From positions 29,151 to 93,150 of the forward strand of contig JANXSK010000041.1 of assembly GCA_025352695.1 (NCBI GenBank): 64,000 nt of DNA, in the 5' to 3' direction. Origin of the DNA: Ferruginibacter sp. Its GTDB lineage: Bacteria; Bacteroidota; Bacteroidia; Chitinophagales; Chitinophagaceae. The position numbers were made by a program, and so were the translations under genes. The notes under the pieces were generated by a model. The model was not told the DNA's origin. It saw only the letters and a program-made list of their open reading frames with translations, and did not search any database. Below are positions 29,804 to 39,383 of this stretch, piece after piece. Each line of letters opens with the position of its first letter. Positions within the stretch are counted from its first letter, which is position 1.

Positions 29804-31150
29804 CTATTTTTTCTGCGTAAATAACTCTTTCTTATCTACTACTTTTACTTTGTCTTTTTCTTTCAGGGTTTTACTTACTATGTCATAAGGGCCTGTTATT
29901 ACTTCCTCATTTTCTTTTAAGCCTTCAGTAATTTCTATGTAGTTAATATCCTGTATAGCTGTTTTTACTTTTGCCTTACTTACCAAACCATCTTTGTTTA
30001 AAAGAAATACTACCACATCAAGATCATCGGCAGTAACTGCAACAGCTACTCCATCTGCTGTTTTTTTAACCGTTTTTGAGCTGTCAATTTTTTCACGTGT
30101 GGTTACTGCATTTATTGGTACGCTTAAAACATTGATGTGGGTTTTTGTTTGTATATCCGCACTGGCGCTCATACCCGGCCTAAAAGGGTAACTCGTTTTA
30201 CCCATCAGATCGTTATAACTTTCTGGTAACAAACGAATGTATACTTTGTAATTGGTTACATCTGTGCTGGTATTGGCTAATGCACTTTGCGTACTGGCAC
30301 CGTTATTACTGCTTGCTATTTGTGTTACAATACCTTTAAATTTTCTATCGGTGTAAGCATCTACTGTTACAATTGCACTGTCGCCTAACAGCACTTTTGG
30401 AATATCACTTTCTCCAACATCTACCCTTATTTCAATTTTGCTCATATCTGCAATACGCAACATTTCAGTACCAGCCATCATGTTGCTACCAACCACACGT
30501 TCTCCTTTCTTTACACTTAATAAGCTTACCACTCCGTTCATAGGTGCAAGCACGGCTGTTCGGCTTAAATCTTTATTGGCTTTAGCCAGGTTGCTTTGTG
30601 CACTTTGTACCGCAGCTTGCCCACCACGTATGCCTTGTTTGGCAGCATTGTAATTTGCAAGGGCAGCTTTATAAGTTGCTTCTGCCACGTTAAATTCATT
30701 GGCACTAATCACTTTATCACCATACAATTGATTTTGCATTTTGTAGGTCTTTTCCGATTGGTCCATTTGCGCTTTTAATGCATCTAAAGCAGCCTGGGAG
30801 TTGGCAACCTGCGCCTGGCTTTGGGTTACACCACTAGCAGCCTGTGTAGCCTGAATACTGTAAATATCTGCATAAATACGAGCTACAATTTGTCCTTTTT
30901 TTACACTATCTCCTTCCTGCACTATCAGTTCGGTTATTTCACCACTAATATCCGGACTAACTTTTACTTCTATCTCTGGATATACTTTTCCACTGGCATT
31001 TACTATTTCGGTAATGGTACGTTTCTGTACTTTCTCCGCTGTAACTTTTGTTCCCTCATCTTTACCAAAAACACCGGCAGCTTTTAACCCAACCAGTAGT
31101 AGTACCAATGCTACCAACCCAATCAATATCCATTTAACGGTCTTGCTCAT
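29804..31150 (-). CDS. Efflux RND/ABC periplasmic adaptor subunit (HlyD/MacA family)
   Basis: VKVSPDISGEITELIVQEGDSVKKGQIVARI; AVLAPMNGVVSLLSVKKGERVVG. Confidence 0.9.
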   Translation of the reverse strand: MSKTVKWILIGLVALVLLLVGLKAAGVFGKDEGTKVTAEKVQKRTITEIVNASGKVYPEIEVKVSPDISGEITELIVQEGDSVKKGQIVARIYADIYSIQATQAASGVTQSQAQVANSQAALDALKAQMDQSEKTYKMQNQLYGDKVISANEFNVAEATYKAALANYNAAKQGIRGGQAAVQSAQSNLAKANKDLSRTAVLAPMNGVVSLLSVKKGERVVGSNMMAGTEMLRIADMSKIEIRVDVGESDIPKVLLGDSAIVTVDAYTDRKFKGIVTQIASSNNGASTQSALANTSTDVTNYKVYIRLLPESYNDLMGKTSYPFRPGMSASADIQTKTHINVLSVPINAVTTREKIDSSKTVKKTADGVAVAVTADDLDVVVFLLNKDGLVSKAKVKTAIQDINYIEITEGLKENEEVITGPYDIVSKTLKEKDKVKVVDKKELFTQKK

Positions 31151-31289
31151 GTTTATTCTATTTTACTCCTATAATCAATTTAGAAGATGATATTATATTA
31201 TTTATTGTATCCCTTCCAGTTTAAAATCAGTATTCTTAATAAAAAGCAATTTTTAATAATAACAACTGTTGGCCCAACATTTTATCCTT

Positions 31290-31330
31290 TATGCACTTCA
31301 CAGGCGTCGCACTCTTGTACCAATACCAAT
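31290..31330 (+). repeat. Dispersed intergenic repeat, copy B (CAGGCGTCGCACTCTTGTAC)
   Basis: Similar core to 21729-21750 and 62357-62376. Confidence 0.4.
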
Positions 31331-31441
31331 TTTGATCGTCTTCTATTTTATCCAACATTTCTTTTATCAATATTCTGCTAAATGTAATTAATAAAGTTTC
31401 TAAATACTTCCTAATCCACCCGATTAATAGGTGTTAGTTGG

Positions 31442-32875
31442 TTATAATTTTAAACCCTGGCCTCTGTAAAATTCTAACACTTTCATTTTAAAAACATAAT
31501 CATACTGGTTTAAAACCGCCTGCAACTTTGCCTTAAAAAAATTATTTTGTTGAGTAATTAATTCAAATGTACCCAGCATGCCAACCTGATATCTTTTTTG
31601 AGAAAAATCTAATGTACGTTGAGAAGCAGCTACACTTTTTTGACTAGCATTAAATTTTTCTAACGCAACTGTAGCGGCATTATAAGCCTGGTAAATATTC
31701 TGTTTGATAATTTGATTGTCCGCATCCTGCTGTAGCTCGGCATTTTTAATATTCAATTTACTACGTTCATAATTGGTACGTAACAAGCCACCACTAAAAA
31801 TAGGTACACTAATGCTCATTCCTACTTGCTGGCGAAAGTTGTTATCAACCTGTCTAAAAAAAGGAGTTGATTCTTTACCAATAACAGCATAGTTAGGCGA
31901 ATTGACTTTATAAATGGTGCCTCCAATATCTATCTGAGGACTTAAAAAAGTACTGCTATAAGAGCCTGTCGGCATGTATATAGAATTTTTAGTGTTTATA
32001 AAATTACTGCTCAATCCTCCAAAAGCACCAATAGAAGGATACATAGTAGCTTTTGTAGCCTCTGCTGATTTTTGCGCTGCTTTTAATTTAAAATCGTTTA
32101 CCCGTTGCTGTGGTAAATTCTTAATAGCTAAGAGATATACGGCATCTGGTTGCAGGTCTGCAATTTGTTCAATTGGAATCAGTTCTACAGGTGGTACGGC
32201 AACATCAAAAGGTAAAGCAACATCTAGATTCATGTTTGCTTGTAGTTGTAATACGGCCTGTACAGTATTTCCTTTTGCATTAATATAGTTGGCACTGTCC
32301 AACGCTTCCTGGGCTTCCAGTTCGGCAGCGTTTAACTCGGGCAAAGAGCCCGCATTTACCAATTTACGGGTATTACCTAGTTGAGCCTGTGTTTGTTTTA
32401 ACTGCACCTGGGCAATATTTTCCTGTTCTTTACTTAATAATATTTGCAGATAATTATTGGCTACAGTTAAAGAAATATCATTTTTTAATTTATCAGTACT
32501 GGCTTTCGCTGCTTCATACTGCCATTGGTTGGCAAGGATGGTATTTTTTTTGCTAAACCAGTTAAAAATGTCAATGCTGGTTTGCAGTTGCATTCCTGCA
32601 CTAAGATAGTTTTGGGTAATTAGGTTAAAAGATGTAGGATCCTGATTGCGGCCACTGTTAAGACTTGAATTGCCATTAAAACTTGCAGATGGGTATTGGC
32701 CAAGTTTACTTTGTGTATAGGTTAACCCAGTAATAGCAGCCTGTATATCTGCCTGTTTAATACTGATATTATTAGCTACTGCATAATCTACAATTTTACG
32801 CAGGTCCCATTTTTCCTGACAAAAGCCAATTGTGCTAAAAAAAATAAAGGGCGCTAAAAAATATATTTTCCTCAT
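31442..32875 (-). CDS. TolC family outer membrane efflux protein
   Basis: Signal peptide; KWDLRKIVDYAVANNISIKQADIQ; coiled-coil repeats; pairs with HlyD-like gene. Confidence 0.9.
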   Translation of the reverse strand: MRKIYFLAPFIFFSTIGFCQEKWDLRKIVDYAVANNISIKQADIQAAITGLTYTQSKLGQYPSASFNGNSSLNSGRNQDPTSFNLITQNYLSAGMQLQTSIDIFNWFSKKNTILANQWQYEAAKASTDKLKNDISLTVANNYLQILLSKEQENIAQVQLKQTQAQLGNTRKLVNAGSLPELNAAELEAQEALDSANYINAKGNTVQAVLQLQANMNLDVALPFDVAVPPVELIPIEQIADLQPDAVYLLAIKNLPQQRVNDFKLKAAQKSAEATKATMYPSIGAFGGLSSNFINTKNSIYMPTGSYSSTFLSPQIDIGGTIYKVNSPNYAVIGKESTPFFRQVDNNFRQQVGMSISVPIFSGGLLRTNYERSKLNIKNAELQQDADNQIIKQNIYQAYNAATVALEKFNASQKSVAASQRTLDFSQKRYQVGMLGTFELITQQNNFFKAKLQAVLNQYDYVFKMKVLEFYRGQGLKL

Positions 32876-33236
32876 CTACCAAAATTATGGCTTACATAAT
32901 ATTATTTAAAGAAATTTTTATAACGATGCTGTTTAGGCGGATGTGTGGTTATTTATCTATGTGTAAAACAGTTAGCGCAATCCAGCTATATTTTTTGCCA
33001 CAATTTATTGTATGGCTTATGTGCTGATTATTAAATAGATTTAATATTTGTTTGTGTTAAAAGCTATAGCTATAAATTTTCTTTTCAAATTAAAAAGCTA
33101 CTCCATTCTTGTTAATTAGGATTTATTAAGTACTTATTCTTTATTATTGGCAATTTATTATGCTTACCAATGTAGTAATTTATACAGGCATGCTTATCAT
33201 TTTAAAAACTTTTTACTTAGTTACCATTTGTAGAAG

Positions 33237-34400
33237 TCACTCATATTTTTCAAACGCCTGTGCTAAATCTTTAATTATATAATCCGGTTCTTCCAATCCA
33301 ACATACAGGCGCAACATTCTATGTTCTTTATTTAGAGCATTAAATTTTGTAGCTGCCATGCCGGAACATTTAGGAATAATAAGGCTTTCATGCCCACCCC
33401 AACTTACGGCCATCAAAATATGTTGCAGGCTATTGCAAAATTTTTCAATCTGCTCTACGGTAGTTGCTTTAATAATAAAAGTGAGCAAGCCACAGGCACC
33501 CTGCATTTGTTGTTTTGCCAACTGGTATTGTGGAAAACTTTCATCAAAAGGAAAAATAATGGCTTCAACTTTTTCGTGTTCCTTTAAATAATTAATCACC
33601 TGTTGTGTTGTTTGGGTAATCCTCTCAAGCCGCATGGGTAAAGTACGCAATCCCCGTATTAATAACCAGGCGTTGAAAGGAGAAATACCACTTCCAATAT
33701 TCATGTATTCCGAATTAAAAATTCGCTCAATCATTGCACTACTGCCACTTAATACGCCTGCTACAGTATCGCTATGGCCACCAATATATTTGGTGGCAGA
33801 TTGTAAAGTAAGATCAATGCCATAATCAATCGGTTTTTGATAAATTGGCGTGCAATAACTATTATCTATAATGGTTATGATATCTTCCGATTTTGCCAGG
33901 TCGGCCACGGCTTTTAAATCCTGTAGGGCGTAATCCCAGCTGTTCGGACTTTCCAAATAAATAACAGTGGTATTGGGTAAAATGGCCCGTTCAAAATTTT
34001 CAATATCAGTTCCATCAATGTAGGAGGTTGTTACACCAAACCGGGGCAAAATATCATTAAACATTTTTTGTGCCCAGGTATAAGGTTTGTTAACGGATAC
34101 AATATGGTCACCTGATTTTACATTGGCCAATACAGCAGCAAAAATGGCAGCAGCACCACTATTAAATACCAGGCAATCCTGGGCATTGTCCAGTGCGGCT
34201 AATTTTTTTCTTAAAATATCTACTGTTGGGTTTAAGCCCCTGCTGTAGAGATAGGTGGAATATTCATCTGCAAAAGCTTTGCGCATTTCATCAACCGTTT
34301 TAAAGGCAAAATTGCTACTTTGCACAATGGGTGGCGCAATGGCATTGTAATAATTTTCTCTGTCTTCTGCAAGCTCATTGATGATGTAAGAGATATCCAT
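33237..34400 (-). CDS. Cys/Met metabolism PLP-dependent enzyme (trans-sulfuration family)
   Basis: DNSYCTPIYQKPIDYGIDLTLQSATKYIGGHSDTVAG (PLP Lys). Confidence 0.88.
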   Translation of the reverse strand: MDISYIINELAEDRENYYNAIAPPIVQSSNFAFKTVDEMRKAFADEYSTYLYSRGLNPTVDILRKKLAALDNAQDCLVFNSGAAAIFAAVLANVKSGDHIVSVNKPYTWAQKMFNDILPRFGVTTSYIDGTDIENFERAILPNTTVIYLESPNSWDYALQDLKAVADLAKSEDIITIIDNSYCTPIYQKPIDYGIDLTLQSATKYIGGHSDTVAGVLSGSSAMIERIFNSEYMNIGSGISPFNAWLLIRGLRTLPMRLERITQTTQQVINYLKEHEKVEAIIFPFDESFPQYQLAKQQMQGACGLLTFIIKATTVEQIEKFCNSLQHILMAVSWGGHESLIIPKCSGMAATKFNALNKEHRMLRLYVGLEEPDYIIKDLAQAFEKYE

Positions 34401-34405
34401 TGATA

Positions 34406-35737
34406 TTATTTTTTAGCGAATGATTTTACAATAAAATAGACGGCAATAAATGCGGAAAGAATCCCTAATCCGGTTAATGCGGTAGTTGGTTTATCAACAA
34501 AAATACTGATAGCTACAAAACAATAGGACAGAATAAATATGACTGGCATTAGTGGGTACAATTTCATTTTGTAAATGCCGGTACCTTCTAAATGTTGGGT
34601 TCTTTTACGCAAAATAAAAATAGTTGCAGCAGAAAGTACCATACCAAAACAATCTAAAAAAATGGTAAAACTAAGTATCTCATCGAAAGTTTTTGCATAA
34701 AAAACAATAATGATACAGATGGCTGCAAATACACTTAATGAAGTAAGCAATACATCTGTTTTAGTTGTTCTTTTTTTAAAAGAGGCTGGCAAAATACCAT
34801 CTTCACTCATGGCTTGCATTACCCTTGGATTGCTCATCAATAATACATTTACATATGCCAGTACAGATAAGAAAAGAAAGACAGATAATATATTACCGGC
34901 AGCCTCGCCAAAAACATGACTGGCCATGATGGCAGCAATACCTTTTGCATTTTTTAATTCTTCGAAACCAATTACTTTATAATACGCATAATTTATGGTC
35001 AGATATAGAGCAATAATAATAAATATTCCGATGAAGATACCTCTGGGAATATTTTTTGGAGCATTTTTTACCTCACCACCAAAGTTAATTGTTTGCTGAT
35101 AGCCACCATAGGTAAAAGATACAGCGACAAGCCCTATTCCAAATGCCTTCAGGTATTCTTTAATACTCATGTTTACCGGATGATCTGTTAAATGAGTAAC
35201 TGATATAGTGTGCGATGAAAAAAACAATGGGGCTATTAATAACAATACCATCGAAATTTTAATGATGGTTAATATATTTTGTGCCCTGGCACTCATTTTT
35301 AATCCCATCAGATTTACACTATAAAAAATTAATATCGATACAATAGCAATGATGATTTGTATTGAAGAACTATCGGCTACATTGGGTAGTATCACCCTAC
35401 TGATATATTCAGCACCTATCAATGCTACACCAGCCAGGGATGCAGCATTGGAAATTAAGATAATACAGTTAACCGCAAATGCAATGGAAGGGTGATATGC
35501 GTAAGAAAAAATTTTATAATATCCGCCGGCTACCGGAAAACGGCTACCAATTTCTGCATAGGTTAGTGCTCCGCAAAGGGCAACCAGTCCGCCTGCAATC
35601 CATGCTGCAAAAAATAAGAAAGAAGTAGGTGATGCCGCAGCAACATTTGCGGGAGTACGAAAAATACCCATGCCAATTACAAGGCTTACCACAATCATTG
35701 TAAAATCAAACAGGTTTAATTTTTTTTCATGCTGCAT
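34406..35737 (-). CDS. APC family amino acid permease
   Basis: Multi-TM; VIGMGIFRTPANVA; GGYYKIFSYAYHPSIAF. Confidence 0.88.
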   Translation of the reverse strand: MQHEKKLNLFDFTMIVVSLVIGMGIFRTPANVAAASPTSFLFFAAWIAGGLVALCGALTYAEIGSRFPVAGGYYKIFSYAYHPSIAFAVNCIILISNAASLAGVALIGAEYISRVILPNVADSSSIQIIIAIVSILIFYSVNLMGLKMSARAQNILTIIKISMVLLLIAPLFFSSHTISVTHLTDHPVNMSIKEYLKAFGIGLVAVSFTYGGYQQTINFGGEVKNAPKNIPRGIFIGIFIIIALYLTINYAYYKVIGFEELKNAKGIAAIMASHVFGEAAGNILSVFLFLSVLAYVNVLLMSNPRVMQAMSEDGILPASFKKRTTKTDVLLTSLSVFAAICIIIVFYAKTFDEILSFTIFLDCFGMVLSAATIFILRKRTQHLEGTGIYKMKLYPLMPVIFILSYCFVAISIFVDKPTTALTGLGILSAFIAVYFIVKSFAKK

Positions 35738-35796
35738 AAACGAAAAGATACAGAAAGCCTTTTATAAAATGAGTTATCTATAAAAAGTTTATTTAT

Positions 35797-36073
35797 ATGT
35801 TCAAAAAGTATTTAAATAATATTCGCATTCATTTTATTTTTATCATCGATAGGGTTTGCACAAACTAAAAAGGTAGCCTTGGAAGCAATGAAAATATTTT
35901 ACTCTTTTATGTTGGTAACGCTTCATCCTTTAGATGAGGGTAGTCTGGCACCACTAAAATAACAAGCCGATAGCTTTGCAATTATGATTAAAATTTGGCA
36001 GGCTGCTGCTATCTCTGCTAATTATAAAACGGTTGAAACCAAGACGGCAATACAAAATTTGGTTGTAAAATAA
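35797..36073 (+). pseudogene. Relic of a small secreted hypothetical protein
   Basis: Reads FAFILFLSSIGFAQTKKVALEAMKIFYSFMLVTLHPLDEGSLAPLK*QADSFAIMIKIWQAAAISANYKTVETKTAIQNLVVK* with in-frame stop and an apparent frameshift near the start. Confidence 0.55.
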
Positions 36074-36180
36074 CGGGATAAAGTATTGTTATCTTACAAT
36101 TTTATGTATGCTGTTTTTAATAAACAGCGTTTCAGTTTGCTGAATATTTTCGGTTGTAAAAAGCATTCTCCCTACATTTG

Positions 36181-36498
36181 CATCGAATTTGGTTTTTTTG
36201 CTTCAATGCGAAGAATTAAAAGGGAAGCTGGTGTAATTCCGGCGCTATCCCCGTAGCTGTAAGGCATAGTGAATTTGGGAAAATTGAATAGTGAAAATTG
36301 AATGGTGAAAAAGTGAATAGTGAAAAAGTGGATGGTGAAATCTTTGAAGGATCCATCATTAACAATTACCTGTCACCACAATCCATTCTCCGCTATCTAT
36401 TCACCACTGCCCATTCACACTGTTGAATCTTCATACCACTAGGCGCTAAAATGTCCGGGAAGGTGTTCAACAGAAGCTGAGCCAGAAGACCTGCCAGG
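36181..36498 (+). promoter_or_regulatory. Cobalamin riboswitch with large internal hairpin insertion
   Basis: 5' core AAGGGAAGCTGGTGTAATTCCGGCGCTATCCCCGTAGCTGTAAGGC; 3' core ACCACTAGGCGC...CCGGGAAGG...GAGCCAGAAGACCTGCC; upstream of BtuB-like receptor. Confidence 0.9.
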
Positions 36499-36640
36499 TT
36501 TTACATTTTATCATTCACGGCTTTCGGGCGAAAGGCATGGAGTGTAAAAGCTGCAAGGCATTTATATTTCTAATCAATGTTGGGTATCATTTTACCTGCA
36601 TTGTAATTTTCCGGAAGCAGTCACAAAAATTTTTCAAAAA

Positions 36641-38572
36641 ATGAAAAAGAAAATTTTATTGGTGACTGCTGTAATTATCAGTAGTCAGCTGTACGCACAA
36701 GACAGTACAAAAAAAACATTGGATGAAGTAGTTGTAACTGCTACAAAAACTCCCATCAAACAATCGCAAACGGGCAAAGTTGTAAGCGTAATTGATCAGG
36801 TAACTTTACAACGCAGTGGGGGTAAAACCATTACAGAAATTTTAAACTACGAGGCAGGGCTTTATATAAACGGAGCCAACAATACTTTGGGAACTAATCC
36901 TGATGTTTACTTACGTGGCGCTTCTTCAGGTAATACGCTTATTTTACTTGATGGTATCCCGGTAAATGATCCTTCGCTGATAAATAACTCCTTCGACTTG
37001 AACAATATTAATCTTAACCAAATTGAAAGAATAGAAATTTTAAAAGGAGCCCAAAGTACTTTGTGGGGTAGCGATGCAGTTGCCGGTGTTATCAATATCA
37101 TCACTAAAAAAGGAGGTGCTGGTAAAATAACTCCTGAAGCAAGTATTTCTTACGGTAGTTACAATACATACAAGGCCAATGTCGGTATCAATGGTAAACT
37201 TGATAAATTTACCTACAACGTGCATTATAATTTTACCGATAGTAAAGGTTTTTCGTCTGCCTACGATAGCACGGGTATACAGGGATTTGGTAAAAATGGA
37301 TTTAAGCAACATAATTTTCAAACAAATCTTTCTTACACTCTTACGCCAAATCTTTCTATTTCCGCTTTTACCAATTATGGAAAATACAATAGCAATCTTG
37401 ATGCAGGCCCATTTAAAGATGATAAAGATTATACAGGTGTTAATACAAGTTTTATTAATTCACTAGGTGCAATTTATAAATTAAAAAAAGGTACTGTTCA
37501 TTTATTGTATACATTAACTAATACAAAACGAACGCTGCTAAATGATACAACAAGTGCTGTAGGTAATGGCGATTATTTGAAGGCAAATTATACAGGGCGA
37601 TCAAATGTTACAGATTTGTATAGCAACTTTTCTTTAAGCAAAAAACTTTCTTTGGTAAGTGGTGTTCAGAGATTGGGGCAAAATACAAACCAATCCGTTA
37701 CTGGATATAGCAGAGATTATGATTTTGGATATCAATCTGTACTTGGCAAAGACAGTACTAAAACCACCAATTATGCGGTGTACGCTTCGTTGCTATTATT
37801 GAACCAAAATGGCTTTAATGCAGAAGCTGGCATCCGTTACAATAACCACAGTACCTATGGAAGTAATACAACTTATTCATTAAATCCATCTTATAATATT
37901 GATGATAATACAAGAATTTTTATCAATATTTCTTCGGCTTACAAAGTGCCTTCTTTATATCAATTGTATAGTGAATATGGTAATAAAAATCTGCAGCCGG
38001 AAAAAAGTAATAATTACGAAATAGGTTTGCAATCTTTTACAAATAACAAAAGCAACTCTTTTAGAATAGTTGGCTTTGTAAGAAATATCAAAAACATTAT
38101 TATTTTTTCAGATCTACCAGTTGCGCCTTATGGTAAATATATTAATCGGGATGTACAAAACGATTATGGATTTGAAGTCGAAAATAATATTGCGATTGGT
38201 AAAAAGGGAAACTGGCTAAATAATTTTACTTATGTTGATGGCGAAGGGAAAGCAGACAACATAAAAATAAAAAACTTTTATCGCCGCCCTAATTTTACTT
38301 TTAACAGTATACTCACCTTGCAACCTGTAAAAGGGTTAACAATCATGCCTGCATTTCGCTTTGTAGGTACCAGGTTAAAAGGGCAATATGATGCAGGGCC
38401 TGCTACAATGCCTCAATATTATACAATCGATTTTTATACGGGGTATAATTTTGCAAAACAGGTTCGTGTATTTATTGACTTTAGAAATATAACCAATCAA
38501 AAATATTTTGATATTGTAGGGTACAATAGCCGACAATTTAACTGGACAACAGGGATAAACTATTCATTTTAA
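36641..38572 (+). CDS. btuB: TonB-dependent receptor, BtuB-like
   Basis: TonB-box/plug LDEVVVTATKTPIKQSQTGKVVSVID, RIEILKGAQSTLWGSDAVAGVINIITKKG; downstream of B12 riboswitch. Confidence 0.9.
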   Translation: MKKKILLVTAVIISSQLYAQDSTKKTLDEVVVTATKTPIKQSQTGKVVSVIDQVTLQRSGGKTITEILNYEAGLYINGANNTLGTNPDVYLRGASSGNTLILLDGIPVNDPSLINNSFDLNNINLNQIERIEILKGAQSTLWGSDAVAGVINIITKKGGAGKITPEASISYGSYNTYKANVGINGKLDKFTYNVHYNFTDSKGFSSAYDSTGIQGFGKNGFKQHNFQTNLSYTLTPNLSISAFTNYGKYNSNLDAGPFKDDKDYTGVNTSFINSLGAIYKLKKGTVHLLYTLTNTKRTLLNDTTSAVGNGDYLKANYTGRSNVTDLYSNFSLSKKLSLVSGVQRLGQNTNQSVTGYSRDYDFGYQSVLGKDSTKTTNYAVYASLLLLNQNGFNAEAGIRYNNHSTYGSNTTYSLNPSYNIDDNTRIFINISSAYKVPSLYQLYSEYGNKNLQPEKSNNYEIGLQSFTNNKSNSFRIVGFVRNIKNIIIFSDLPVAPYGKYINRDVQNDYGFEVENNIAIGKKGNWLNNFTYVDGEGKADNIKIKNFYRRPNFTFNSILTLQPVKGLTIMPAFRFVGTRLKGQYDAGPATMPQYYTIDFYTGYNFAKQVRVFIDFRNITNQKYFDIVGYNSRQFNWTTGINYSF

Positions 38573-38684
38573 TAAATTGATTAAACAAACTGCCAGTGTT
38601 TTAATAAAATAAAATAATTTTCGCCATTATATAATTCGGTGATTGAATATGTTTATTCATACCATTTTTTTTAAATTTATTTTT

Positions 38685-39182
38685 ATGGAACAGGAACGTT
38701 TAAATACTAGAGGGCCTTTATTAAGTTGGGATATTTTTTGTGGTACATATAATTCATTAATGGAAGATGCAGAAAAATACCAGCAATCTTTTAAAGAAAT
38801 AAAACAAATTGCCAAAAGCAATAAGTGGGGGAAAGAACAAACGAAGGAAGCACTGGAAAATATTCATAAGTATGTGATAATAATTACTGACCAGTTGCAA
38901 CAAATATCTTTTACGGGCAAAGGTTTTCAAGAAATGACAGGCTACACTTTTGGGGAAGTAAAAGGAAGAAATCCTAAATTTTTGCAGGGAGAAGCCACCA
39001 ATAGAAACAGTACCCGGGTTTTAAAAGAGCAATTAAATCACAACGAAACTTCAGAAATAATATTAGAGAATTATCGTAAAAACGGAGAACTGTATTTTTG
39101 CAAAATAATTATAAAACCAATAATTAACATACATCAAAAATTGGTAAACTATATTGCTTACGAGCTGGAAATTGCTGCATAA
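38685..39182 (+). CDS. PAS domain protein
   Basis: FQEMTGYTFGEVKGRNPKFLQGEATNRNS. Confidence 0.8.
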   Translation: MEQERLNTRGPLLSWDIFCGTYNSLMEDAEKYQQSFKEIKQIAKSNKWGKEQTKEALENIHKYVIIITDQLQQISFTGKGFQEMTGYTFGEVKGRNPKFLQGEATNRNSTRVLKEQLNHNETSEIILENYRKNGELYFCKIIIKPIINIHQKLVNYIAYELEIAA

Positions 39183-39383
39183 TTTCAAAAATTCCACAAA
39201 ATTTTGTATATATTAACAATAGGTTGTATCCTTGCTTTTAAAAAAAATCAACTTTTTTATGTGTGCAAAAAAACAAATAAGGGATATTAAAGTAAGCGTA
39301 ATTATTGATGATTTATTATAAGAAAAGCCATTTTAAATTGGTTGACTGCTAATAAATTATATTCTAATCTACATCCAGGTAAC

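Noticed and set aside
38940-39010. GRNPKFLQG in the PAS protein resembles the LOV photoreceptor motif GRNCRFLQ
   Set aside because: The photoactive cysteine is replaced by proline, as in many ordinary PAS domains, so a flavin-Cys photoreceptor is not supported
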